A program made the position numbers and the translations under genes. From a virus, in IMG/VR virus record IMGVR_UViG_3300037492_000115, positions 1 to 25,459 of that record: 25,459 nucleotides of DNA; one strand, written 5' to 3'. The notes under the pieces are model-generated. The model made no database searches. It was not told the DNA's origin and saw nothing but the letters and a program-made list of their open reading frames with translations. Positions 14,320-21,788 of the stretch are shown here, piece by piece; positions within the stretch are counted from its first letter, which is position 1, and every line of letters begins with the position of its first letter.

Positions 14320-15627
14320 TTACCTGAACTTTCGTTTGTGAAACTTTTCGTACTTGGTAAGGATATCGTTGTACTTGTCCTTGCCTACGTTCGCTTCATC
14401 TATGTTCTCTTCTGGGATGATGTCTGAGAACAAGCTGTTGGTACTGCGAGCCGGTTTGATTCTCTTGAACTTGTCGCTGGCGATGATCTCGCGAGTATAG
14501 TTGACCATGTATTGAAACTTCGTCAGGTCTATCCGCAAGTTCATTACCTTCGATATCTCTGCCAGTGTAACTTCGTTCTTTATGAAGTGCCGGGCCAGGT
14601 CGATAATCAATTCTGTTTGTTTAGACCTTACCCAAAGGTTATGAGCTTCTAGAATTGCTGCCGCGTTAAGAATGCGGATGTCATCGACCGCCACGCAAAC
14701 AGGACACCCGCAAGGAATAGCCTGTTTGAAGACTTGATTCTTTGGAATGTCAACGACAGTGAAATCTGAACGATCAACCATACCAATCAGAGAACCCATT
14801 CTGTGGCTAACAGAGTCAGCGCCGATCTCTCTGACGTAACCTTCTGCTTCGATCAGCGCATACATGAACATCCAGAACTTTGAGGTTACACCCAGAACAT
14901 GGAAGTACCGCGTAGTCTTTCTATATCGGCTAATCACATACATCAAGTTTTCAATGTTGTTCAGGTAATGGTCAACGCCAGGTTCTGGCTTGATGTTCAA
15001 CCCAGCTATTGCCACTACCTCAGCCTTGCGATCGAGAACGTCCAAACGACGTTTCCGTTTTTCTATAGACGTCCCGTGGCTGATCAACGCAAGGTGAATG
15101 TGTGGGTCAAGCCTCTCAATCAAATACTCATCGTTAGCCCGTATCATTCTCGAAACAGGGTCGAAATACTCTTTCTCAAACTTTGATCTTACAGGCAAGT
15201 CAATTGGCATACCAATGTTAGCCAACCTATTGTACCGCTTAACCACATCATCAGGGTGGACAAAGTCAGCAGCACCAGTGAGCATTTGGAACCCACCACT
15301 ATCGATGATGGACTCTATGCCCTTGTCTTCGAATGTGCTCTTGACATAATCGCCATGGATTGGGTTTGCCAAGACCTTTGTAAGTCCACAGGCATGGACG
15401 AACAGAGCGTTGGAAATCGGTACAGCAATATCTGCAGTGTGCTTGATGTTAACGCCGTTGACTTGAGACCGCGAGACAAAGCTGACTGTCTTGTCGTGGG
15501 TGTACCACTGTTTGTACTTTGCGCCAAACTCTGTGGATTCTTTCTTGTTGTGTTCCCTAGTGACCAAGATTTGGGCGCTATTTTGGCTGTAACTTTCACA
15601 GCCTGCAGGGACATAATGCACACTCAT
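14320..15627 (-). CDS. dpdA: DpdA-like DNA transglycosylase (TGT fold)
   Basis: This 435-aa protein carries tRNA-guanine transglycosylase hallmarks. IDSGGFQMLTG (D109) is the base-binding/general-acid loop, and VLGVTSKF a barrel strand. IGADSVSHR has D271 at the nucleophile position, in the form seen in phage DpdA enzymes. A zinc site C306-x-C308-x2-C311 with H329 in the AHNLW segment is complete. DpdA exchanges guanine in DNA for a 7-deazaguanine such as preQ0 and protects phage DNA from restriction. The length and the GADS motif favour DpdA over bacterial TGT, which normally acts on tRNA. The start overlaps the glycosyltransferase stop by 4 nt, with AGAGG upstream. I see no FolE, QueE or QueC with full motifs in the window, so precursor supply is unclear. 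An RNA-acting TGT is the main alternative. Confidence 0.75.
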   Translation of the reverse strand: MSVHYVPAGCESYSQNSAQILVTREHNKKESTEFGAKYKQWYTHDKTVSFVSRSQVNGVNIKHTADIAVPISNALFVHACGLTKVLANPIHGDYVKSTFEDKGIESIIDSGGFQMLTGAADFVHPDDVVKRYNRLANIGMPIDLPVRSKFEKEYFDPVSRMIRANDEYLIERLDPHIHLALISHGTSIEKRKRRLDVLDRKAEVVAIAGLNIKPEPGVDHYLNNIENLMYVISRYRKTTRYFHVLGVTSKFWMFMYALIEAEGYVREIGADSVSHRMGSLIGMVDRSDFTVVDIPKNQVFKQAIPCGCPVCVAVDDIRILNAAAILEAHNLWVRSKQTELIIDLARHFIKNEVTLAEISKVMNLRIDLTKFQYMVNYTREIIASDKFKRIKPARSTNSLFSDIIPEENIDEANVGKDKYNDILTKYEKFHKRKFR

Positions 15628-16739
15628 AAGACTAACCTCTCTAGACTACGAGCAATGTTCTCTGCTCCGTTAGTGTCTACTTCATTTACAGTAGGCCAGT
15701 CAGAGGTATTGAACGTAGCCATGAGATCGGACGTTACGTCAAAGTCCCTAACCTTCTCATTATCAAACAAGAATTGCATGGGCAAGAACTCATCGTGAGA
15801 TAAGCCTTTACGGGCAACCACATGGCATTTGTGGATCAAAGCTTCTGCAAGACAATAACCGTAGTTTTCCTCAATACTATGAGTTACCATGATCGCTGCT
15901 TCTTCAAGCTCTTTGTGGTACTGATCTTTTGTCAAGCCTGCCTTGATAGTGATCACACCCTCAGCCTCAAGCTTACGGGCATACACCACGCTCTCAGTTC
16001 CTCGGAAGGTTGACCTGCCAGTGGTCACAACGAACTCCCAATCTGGATACCTTAGCTTAAGTATGGCAAACATCTCAAGGGTTTCGTTGGGCCGCTTTTC
16101 AGTATCGAACCTGTTGGTAAGTAAAACTTTTTTCTGTTTGCCTGCCAACAGATTGGTGTTATTGGCCCTTGGATAATCAGATAGGAACAGAGGGTTCTTA
16201 CTTACATACAAGTTGCTTTCCAAGTTCTTTGCCCCGTACGGACGCAGACGTTCTCTTATGACCTGTTGCTTGTGGTACTGGCTACCGACAAATACTAGAT
16301 CACTGCAGGCTATCCAACCAACCTCTGTATATTTTTGGTAATAGGCTGCCACGCTGAACGCGTCTTCTTTTGTGTATGACGCGGCGTGCAGGAACGAAGT
16401 TATGAACACCTTGACGTTATTCATTTGCGCCAACAGCCGTACGCTCTCAAGTCCCCAAAACTCTGTGTCGGAGAAAAAGAATACGCACCCATCTTTGATC
16501 TGCCGCTGATGAAACATCTTGCTGATCTTTTGTAGCTGAGTAAACTTGTAATGGGTTGTGCTGTTGATGTCCAAGAAGGTTCCGACCTTCACTTCATCTT
16601 CCAACGTCACACCGTCGATGACCGTCACATCGAAGCCGTGCTTGGTAAACAGAGGCGGTATATTCCTGTACCAGGACTCTGTGTACCGCTCAAACAACGG
16701 CTCAAGAGGGACTAGCACTAATTGTTTTTTGGTATTCAT
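15624..16739 (-). CDS. Glycosyltransferase, GT4-like (GT-B fold)
   Basis: This 371-aa protein reads as a GT-B glycosyltransferase. An N-terminal Rossmann-like half (KKQLVLVPLEPLFERY) is followed by a C-terminal domain that begins at KVLLTNRFDTEKRPNETLEM and continues with WEFVVTTGRS. The GT4-type EX7E motif lies in SIEENYGYCLAEAL (E291, E299), which contacts the sugar nucleotide. GT4 enzymes use UDP- or GDP-sugars and retain configuration. There is no signal peptide or membrane anchor, so it is cytoplasmic. Four-nt overlaps with the DpdA-like gene downstream and the 171-aa gene upstream argue that its product works with theirs. Modified DNA base, a small molecule or a cell-surface glycan are possible acceptors; the context favours the first. 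Confidence 0.75.
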   Translation of the reverse strand: MNTKKQLVLVPLEPLFERYTESWYRNIPPLFTKHGFDVTVIDGVTLEDEVKVGTFLDINSTTHYKFTQLQKISKMFHQRQIKDGCVFFFSDTEFWGLESVRLLAQMNNVKVFITSFLHAASYTKEDAFSVAAYYQKYTEVGWIACSDLVFVGSQYHKQQVIRERLRPYGAKNLESNLYVSKNPLFLSDYPRANNTNLLAGKQKKVLLTNRFDTEKRPNETLEMFAILKLRYPDWEFVVTTGRSTFRGTESVVYARKLEAEGVITIKAGLTKDQYHKELEEAAIMVTHSIEENYGYCLAEALIHKCHVVARKGLSHDEFLPMQFLFDNEKVRDFDVTSDLMATFNTSDWPTVNEVDTNGAENIARSLERLVL

Positions 16740-17251
16740 TTTTGTAACCCTGGCAGTAGGAACTTCTTATCAGTTGATACTTTTAACGTTATATCGTCAG
16801 CAAAGGCTTGTGGTTGCGTTAGCATCATGTTACCAACAGTAATACACCGCACTGTGTTACTACCGTCAAACGTAGTTCTGCTAAACTTTACTTGGTCTGT
16901 ATCGTACAAATTCCAGAAACTATCGTTGAAAAGCGAACCAGTGTCTGTTATAGTTAACATGATGGTTACATTTTTGGAGTAACTGTCTCTGTTATATATC
17001 TCAGTTCTCTCTAGTGTTACAGGTAGACCTAATTCGTACCACTTTTTTAGGCAGTCGGCATAAGGTTGTATGTCGTTGGCGTGGTCACTTACGTAGATTT
17101 GTCGAACCCGTTCAACACTTGCTACTGCGCTTTTCGGAGTCGACCTATCCTTTAGAGACTTATAGTTGAAAAATTCCATAGCCTCTTTGGCGTCCATAAA
17201 CAGAGTGTATAGGCCTGACAAACGACCTTCTACTTCAAATCCAAGTTTCAT
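16736..17251 (-). CDS. Unknown 171-aa protein between glycosyltransferase and deacetylase
   Basis: The protein starts KLGFEVEGRLSGLYTLFMDAKEA, then IYVSDHANDIQ and LGLPVTLERTEI, and ends in a beta-rich part (NVTIMLTITDTG, ITVGNMMLTQ). The middle region recalls the alternating strand-helix pattern of radical-SAM partial barrels such as QueE. It has no CxxxCxxC cluster, so it cannot be a radical-SAM enzyme as it stands, and I do not assign a family. GAGG lies before the ATG. The 4-nt overlap with the glycosyltransferase start and the 14-nt gap from the deacetylase place it firmly in the same pathway cassette. Confidence 0.7.
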   Translation of the reverse strand: MKLGFEVEGRLSGLYTLFMDAKEAMEFFNYKSLKDRSTPKSAVASVERVRQIYVSDHANDIQPYADCLKKWYELGLPVTLERTEIYNRDSYSKNVTIMLTITDTGSLFNDSFWNLYDTDQVKFSRTTFDGSNTVRCITVGNMMLTQPQAFADDITLKVSTDKKFLLPGLQK

Positions 17252-17265
17252 GATGTGTTCCTCTT

Positions 17266-17937
17266 TTAGATCTTAAAAATGCAACCGTTGATGTGATCAA
17301 ACCGTAGCTCACCAGATAGGCATACGCTAACCAATTTGTTGAACGCTTTGACTTGGCACTTGTTGAAGTCGTCCATGTTTTGTAAGACGATCGAATTGAT
17401 TTCTTCAACGTAGTTGGCTGGTGCGGTTATTGAGAAGAACCCGTAGCGTCTCCGGACGTAGCTGTGGATATCTGTCTCGTAGACGGCAGTAAACAGGTAA
17501 TACTTTGCATCGTACTCCCATAGCTTTGCTTGACTTGGGTAGAATGTGTCTAACAACACTCGCTTATCGTTACTAGCCTTCTCAGACAACGGTATACCCA
17601 TAACCATATCTACAGAGTAGAAGTGAGTAGCGAATTCTCTGAACAGCTGGTTGGTCATCTTGTGATCTATGTGCCAATCCTGACGTGCTGGTACGTAGAT
17701 CTTGTCGTACTTACCTCGGTAGATAAGCTCAGGAACCTGGGCACTAAACACAGCAGCACCAGTAAACCCAAAGTACTCTGCAAGGCGATGACCTTCTGTT
17801 AGTCGTTCCTCAGTTGTCTCGTAGAGCCATATGACATCCAAATCATTTTCTTTTGGACCATGCCTGTAATCTTCAAGAACTTGATAACAGCCAATAAGTT
17901 CGTCATCAACGTGCGGTGCAAGGATCAGTGTCTTCAT
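17266..17937 (-). CDS. PIG-L / LmbE family deacetylase
   Basis: This 223-aa protein has the family's zinc motif at the very N-terminus, APHVDDELIG (H9, D11, D12, E13). The second metal motif follows in DWHIDHKMT (H89, H92). Members remove the acetyl group from N-acetylglucosamine-containing substrates (GlcNAc-PI, GlcNAc-inositol in mycothiol, GlcNAc-malate in bacillithiol, antibiotic intermediates). The length suits the family. It starts inside the stop of the PAPS-reductase-type gene (4-nt overlap) and is followed by the unknown 171-aa gene and the glycosyltransferase. A GT4 enzyme and a PIG-L enzyme in one operon usually act in sequence: sugar addition, then deacetylation to a free amine. 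The substrate here is unknown. Confidence 0.8.
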   Translation of the reverse strand: MKTLILAPHVDDELIGCYQVLEDYRHGPKENDLDVIWLYETTEERLTEGHRLAEYFGFTGAAVFSAQVPELIYRGKYDKIYVPARQDWHIDHKMTNQLFREFATHFYSVDMVMGIPLSEKASNDKRVLLDTFYPSQAKLWEYDAKYYLFTAVYETDIHSYVRRRYGFFSITAPANYVEEINSIVLQNMDDFNKCQVKAFNKLVSVCLSGELRFDHINGCIFKI

Positions 17938-18521
17938 GCTGCATCCTTTGGAATGAGATATTCGTCGCTGTACTCAATGTCGTTCCCGAATATATACGCC
18001 CACACTTCTTCATCTGACCAGTCGTACATAGGAAACACAAAGTTTAGGCCAAACAACCCGTTGGTAACATACAGAGGCATCTTATCCCTTGACACAGATA
18101 CTCCACCTACAATGAAATCAGTGGAACGGCCATCTGCCCTATTGTACTCAGATGCCCTTGACCCATCGAACTGAGTTCGCAAATGTGCAGGCATGGCCGC
18201 ACCCTTAGGTACATACAGAATAGGATACTGCCTGCGGTACAGGAAGTCTTTTGTTAACGGATGAACATCCTCTGGTTTGTTTGTATGGAGCACTGACCAA
18301 GTCAGAGTAGTCTTACTCATCAAATGATGAACTGCTACAGAATCTTTTCCGCCACTGGTGCCAACGTACAGCCCACCAATAGGCAATATCTCGCTAGGTA
18401 GTGTTGCAAGGCGTTCTAAGGCTACGCGTTCAAGCATGTCGATCTTGAACGCGGCACACGATAGTTCGAACAGGCTAAGCTTTTGCGCCTTGACAGTAGC
18501 TTCTTGTCGTGGTGTTATCAT
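17934..18521 (-). CDS. PAPS-reductase-family ATP pyrophosphatase
   Basis: This 195-aa protein has the PP-loop YVGTSGGKDSVAVHH (SGGKDS at 56-61) and the family's late motif PMYDWSDEEVWAYI (164-177), typical of PAPS reductases, CysD and DndC relatives. These proteins bind ATP and activate sulfate, carboxylate or amide groups. At this length it lacks the extra cysteine domains of DndC, and no CxxC pair or catalytic C-terminal Cys motif of true PAPS reductase is visible. Small phage members of this family are common but mostly uncharacterised. It overlaps both neighbours by 4 nt, so it is produced with the P-loop protein and the deacetylase. Confidence 0.7.
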   Translation of the reverse strand: MITPRQEATVKAQKLSLFELSCAAFKIDMLERVALERLATLPSEILPIGGLYVGTSGGKDSVAVHHLMSKTTLTWSVLHTNKPEDVHPLTKDFLYRRQYPILYVPKGAAMPAHLRTQFDGSRASEYNRADGRSTDFIVGGVSVSRDKMPLYVTNGLFGLNFVFPMYDWSDEEVWAYIFGNDIEYSDEYLIPKDAA

Positions 18522-19408
18522 TGTGCGTCCTCATGTGTCAATGCAGTGTCAGGTCCAGTAGGCATATACTTTGCAGCAACAAAGGGGACCCTATCCCATG
18601 GCACAGGCGGGGCAAACATGAGGTCAATCTTCAGCTGATCGCCAAACAAAAGCTTTGCGAAGCTCCTGATATTTGTGCCGTTAATTTCCAAAAACGCTAG
18701 GCTGTTGGGCTTGCCAACATAGTTGTACCAAACGTCTTGATCAGATGTGCTGCTATTCCTCTCCTTAACTATCAAGGTTATCTTGAAAGTGTCGGCAAGG
18801 AGTTGCCACTTCTCGTACTCAGCAAACACATCGTTCTTTACAGATATACGCAGCAAACCCAGAATCGTCTTGAAGATTTCTGGGCGATCGACTGTAATCA
18901 CGTTGGGGTAGTTGCCTGTGCCGATAAGTTGCATGAGCGTAGCATGAGTCCGCATACGGAATTCATCTGGTGGACGCTTGCCGTCTTCTTGATATGCCAA
19001 AGGCGACAGGTAAAAGATTCGAGTGTAGGTTTTGGCCCAAGCGTTGACAGCAAACCCCAACTCCTTTATCATTTGGCTATCGGGGTGGTCAGTAAGGGCG
19101 ATCGCATAAAGGTCCAGAACAGAGCGATCAGTGATGACAACATCAGCATCACCTTTGAGCTCTGCTTGGACCTCTGCGTGGATGAGATTTGTGATCATGC
19201 CGTAGTGGGCACGTGGGTCGACAGGGAAGTGATCGTCCTTCCAAGTGATCTTTCGGTCTTGAGAAGATACAAGCTCAGCTAGGACGTGGTGATCACGTTT
19301 AAGTCTTGAGCATACTTCCATAGCCATAGTAGTCTTGCCGCTGGAATTGGTTCCAGTAAAGGCAATCTTCTTATGGGCCGATTTAGGATTCGGGTCCATC
19401 TGTTTCAT
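18518..19408 (-). CDS. P-loop kinase-like protein (AAA_28/NadR type)
   Basis: This 296-aa protein has a Walker A loop in FTGTNSSGKTT (19-27) and a DR motif in VVITDRSVLDLY (D94, R95). The order fits thymidylate-kinase/NadR-type small-molecule kinases. The kinase domain spans about residues 12-195. The remaining ~100 residues, ending PTGPDTALTHEDAQ, are of unknown kind. Similar kinases occur in phages that hypermodify bases, where phosphorylation activates a hydroxymethyl group, but I cannot tell the substrate. AAGGAACAGT precedes the ATG. This is the first gene after the 65-nt gap at 19409-19473. Confidence 0.65.
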   Translation of the reverse strand: MKQMDPNPKSAHKKIAFTGTNSSGKTTMAMEVCSRLKRDHHVLAELVSSQDRKITWKDDHFPVDPRAHYGMITNLIHAEVQAELKGDADVVITDRSVLDLYAIALTDHPDSQMIKELGFAVNAWAKTYTRIFYLSPLAYQEDGKRPPDEFRMRTHATLMQLIGTGNYPNVITVDRPEIFKTILGLLRISVKNDVFAEYEKWQLLADTFKITLIVKERNSSTSDQDVWYNYVGKPNSLAFLEINGTNIRSFAKLLFGDQLKIDLMFAPPVPWDRVPFVAAKYMPTGPDTALTHEDAQ

Positions 19409-19473
19409 ACTGTTCCTTAAAATTGTTCATGTTCGAACACTTCTAATTTACAGTATGGTGTAGTGTGGTTTGA
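19409..19473 (-). promoter_or_regulatory. Intergenic gap with a weak promoter-like motif
   Basis: This is the only notable gap in the long operon. On the minus strand it contains ACTGTAAATTAGAA (19454-19441), which matches 10 of 14 bases of the structural-gene motif, 32 nt before the ATG of the kinase-like gene. No hairpin terminator is seen. It may mark a promoter for the dpdA cassette; the match is too loose for more. Confidence 0.25.
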
Positions 19474-20370
19474 TCACACTCGATCTGAATTGTAGTAGGC
19501 AAACACATCAGCAATAGCATCTCCGATCTGTTTTGCACCAGGTAAAGGCGGATCTATAAACCTGCGTATTGCCAGCACATCGGGTAAAGTTATGGCCATC
19601 TCTAGAGGAGAACTTCCAGCAACCTTTTCTGTTGGAATATCTATGTTTAGTTTATCTGCCATCATTGCAATAAATTGCACCTGCGTAAGAGGAGTGTTAT
19701 TACCATAGTTGAACGTATAGCTCGCTCCCTTGGCATAATTACCTTCTGTGATCAACATGTCAATGCACTTCACTATGTAGTCAACAGGAGTCCATGCCCT
19801 GTACATCTCACTAAAGAGAGGCACAGGTACACCTAGGCGTAAGCAATCCAAGATGATGTAGGGAAACATATTCTCCCTTTGGTAAGATCCAAGGGCATTA
19901 AACAGACGAAGGTTTACTATCGAAGGACCTGAACCTTCTGTCTGGTCTGCTGCAAGATTTAACCAATGTTCGGCAGCAAGCTTAGACACAGAATAGTTAG
20001 ACATAGGGTGAGGAACTTGCTCCTCGCTAAACGGTGGCGGGATATTGCCGTACACAGAACTAGAAGATGCGTTTATCATCAAAGGTACTTTGTGCTCTAC
20101 GCAGGATTCATATACATTCATTGCCAACCCTACGTTGATGCGTAGGAGCTCTTTGCAACTTAGTCCGCTACGAACAGAGGTCTCACTAGCCAAGTGAACA
20201 ACGGCGTCAACGCCAGCAAAGTCGTATATCTGAGTTTCACCCAACAGCATATCTTGACAGTGAGTTATATGGTGCGTTGTTATACGTTTATCAAACGATA
20301 AGGCGTCAGGCCAGTGATCGAGACAGTTACGACCAATGAAACCTGACGCCCCAGTAATTGCAATCTTCAT
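19474..20370 (-). CDS. NAD-dependent epimerase/dehydratase (extended SDR)
   Basis: This 298-aa protein has the extended SDR layout: dinucleotide-binding GASGFIG (G7-G13), DAVVHLASETSVRSG, the catalytic Ser segment ASSSSVYG (102-108) and YxxxK in YSVSKLAAEHW (Y126, K130). The C-terminal substrate part includes TPVDYIVKCIDML. Such enzymes interconvert nucleotide sugars, e.g. UDP-Glc/UDP-Gal or UDP-GlcNAc/UDP-GalNAc 4-epimerases, or dehydrate them. It is slightly shorter than GalE. It could supply the donor for the glycosyltransferase at 15624-16739, although a 65-nt gap separates it from that cassette. The start overlaps the previous gene by 4 nt. Confidence 0.8.
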   Translation of the reverse strand: MKIAITGASGFIGRNCLDHWPDALSFDKRITTHHITHCQDMLLGETQIYDFAGVDAVVHLASETSVRSGLSCKELLRINVGLAMNVYESCVEHKVPLMINASSSSVYGNIPPPFSEEQVPHPMSNYSVSKLAAEHWLNLAADQTEGSGPSIVNLRLFNALGSYQRENMFPYIILDCLRLGVPVPLFSEMYRAWTPVDYIVKCIDMLITEGNYAKGASYTFNYGNNTPLTQVQFIAMMADKLNIDIPTEKVAGSSPLEMAITLPDVLAIRRFIDPPLPGAKQIGDAIADVFAYYNSDRV

Positions 20371-20642
20371 GGCTGATCCTTTAGCTCTGTGTACGTTTCT
20401 CTAAATTTTTGGTTCGACATTACACATACAATATCCCCTTCAGTGACTATCCAGTCCCCAGCAAAAACTAATGTGCTTCCGATTTGTGTACCTTTATCGT
20501 GAACATGAGGGCTACTACCTGGACCACCTAACATGATGCAACCGCATAAAGCCTTTGGATTAGCACCTTGTACAAGGGGATGGTCTCCATCCTTGAACCA
20601 CTGAGTAGCTTCAACAATAGAAGGCTTGGTTGTGTACTTCAT
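20367..20642 (-). CDS. Small conserved-type phage protein (91 aa)
   Basis: The N-terminus KYTTKPSIVEATQWFKDGDHP and the later segment LVFAGDWIVTEGDIVCVMSNQKF match a small protein type that I recall from many tailed phages (a 'KP...EA.QW...DG' start and 'GDWIV...G...VM....F...Y' end). A function is not established as far as I know. The middle HVHDKG could bind a metal, but that is a guess. Overlaps of 4 nt on both sides place it within the operon. Confidence 0.75.
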   Translation of the reverse strand: MKYTTKPSIVEATQWFKDGDHPLVQGANPKALCGCIMLGGPGSSPHVHDKGTQIGSTLVFAGDWIVTEGDIVCVMSNQKFRETYTELKDQP

Positions 20643-20857
20643 TTCTTTTTCTTGGCCTTCGGCTCTTCTGGGGCTATCACTTCGATGGCGCGCTCCAAAT
20701 CCTTCAATGCTGATTTACGAAGGTTCGATTTAACGTCCTTGACATCGTCGCTATCTTCGAGTTGAGCTTCGACTGTGACCTCTGCGCCGTACGTTCCGTA
20801 GTTGCCATCACTGAGCTTGCGTACCAACGTCAAGGAGAGTTTTGTTATTTTTGCCAT
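20639..20857 (-). CDS. Unknown small protein (72 aa)
   Basis: The protein has a beta-like N-terminal half (ITKLSLTLVRKL, YGAEVTVEAQLE), an acidic turn with DSDDVKD, a helix (RKSALKDLERAIEVI) and a Lys-rich tail (PKAKKKK). I do not recognise it. The single-domain shape and basic tail suggest a small nucleic-acid-associated factor, which is only a guess. The start has a weak GAAAGA upstream, and the stop overlaps the next gene by 4 nt. Confidence 0.65.
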   Translation of the reverse strand: MAKITKLSLTLVRKLSDGNYGTYGAEVTVEAQLEDSDDVKDVKSNLRKSALKDLERAIEVIAPEEPKAKKKK

Positions 20858-20869
20858 TGTTGTCTTTCG

Positions 20870-21175
20870 TTATGCCCAACGACCGCGTTTGGGCCCCAGG
20901 GCTATTTTTGAGAGTTGCTTGTGTTCTTGTTGCTTGAACCTAACTTTGTCAGCCTTCAAATCTTCTTGCAAGGTCGTTAATAGTGGCGTAATGTCAGGAA
21001 TTAACCCAGACTTATAACCGTCAGGAGACCTGATGATACGCATACCCCTAAAGGTACCAACCTCCATCTCACAGTGTTTGCTTGTGAATATAGAGTTGAG
21101 TTGTTCTATCTTGGTCCGCATTTCTTCTTCTGTAGTTTCAAGGGAACCGAAGAAGCTAGGAATAGTTTTATCCAT
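20870..21175 (-). CDS. Unknown small protein (101 aa)
   Basis: The protein appears mainly helical: TTEEEMRTKIEQLNSIF near the N-terminus and LTTLQEDLKADKVRFKQQEHK near the C-terminus, with a basic end (LGPKRGRWA). I do not recognise the family. Its first codons overlap the end of the methyltransferase gene by 8 nt. A 12-nt gap separates it from the 72-aa gene. Confidence 0.6.
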   Translation of the reverse strand: MDKTIPSFFGSLETTEEEMRTKIEQLNSIFTSKHCEMEVGTFRGMRIIRSPDGYKSGLIPDITPLLTTLQEDLKADKVRFKQQEHKQLSKIALGPKRGRWA

Positions 21176-21776
21176 TTGGTATCACCAGTCTAGTTCCGCC
21201 ACCACCCCATCCTACGTAGCGCAAATCAATCACAGTGTGGTTGGGAAGGTTATACAGATCCAAGAAGTTGTTAAGGTACTCAACGTGGTTGTCTGGGAAC
21301 AAATCACCATCAGTGTAGTTGTCGAGGACAAATATGCACCTGGGACTAGTCATTGGCAAAATTGTTTTTAGAAAACGAGTCCTGTTGAAGGGGTGATACG
21401 TGTCAATAGATACTAAGTCAAACGGATACGTGAATTTGTTAAGGTGGTTAACAACCTCGTCCTCTGTTTTGAAGAAGTCAAGCTCGACATTATCAAGTTC
21501 CTGATCTATAATTGCCTGCTTAACCGCTGGCTCCCACTGTCCTGTTTTATCGATCTCTACACCGTAGACTTTCCGTGTACGTGCAGCATAAAATACTGTT
21601 GAGCCACCAACACCGAGGTCTAATGCAATCTCTGTTCCGGTTAGTAGCCTGTTAAGCTCAAGAGTAGCCTCAGGAGCAATCCATGGAAGACCATAGTGCA
21701 AAGATTTCTGTTGCGGGTTTATATGGTTGTAGTCAACAGGAAACGCAAAGCCTTGTTGAGGTAAAAAAGTTTTCAT
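21168..21776 (-). CDS. Class I SAM-dependent methyltransferase-like protein
   Basis: In this 202-aa protein motif I is ALDLGVGGSTVFYA (residues 51-64), followed by the acidic end of strand 2 in VYGVEID (70-76). A later FDLVSIDTYHPF corresponds to the motif IV region. This is the Rossmann-like SAM fold. The substrate is not readable; sugar, small-molecule and DNA methyltransferases share the fold, and no NPPY/DPPY DNA-methylase motif is present. FVLDNYTDGD resembles motifs of methyltransferases acting on small metabolites or sugars. AAGGA lies before the ATG. It may decorate a product of the neighbouring sugar genes. Confidence 0.6.
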   Translation of the reverse strand: MKTFLPQQGFAFPVDYNHINPQQKSLHYGLPWIAPEATLELNRLLTGTEIALDLGVGGSTVFYAARTRKVYGVEIDKTGQWEPAVKQAIIDQELDNVELDFFKTEDEVVNHLNKFTYPFDLVSIDTYHPFNRTRFLKTILPMTSPRCIFVLDNYTDGDLFPDNHVEYLNNFLDLYNLPNHTVIDLRYVGWGGGGTRLVIPNG

Positions 21777-21788
21777 TTAGTCCTTGTG

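Noticed and set aside
17934-18521. DndC (phosphorothioation) identity for the SGGKDS protein
   Set aside because: It is far shorter than DndC, and no DndB, DndD or DndE neighbours are present.
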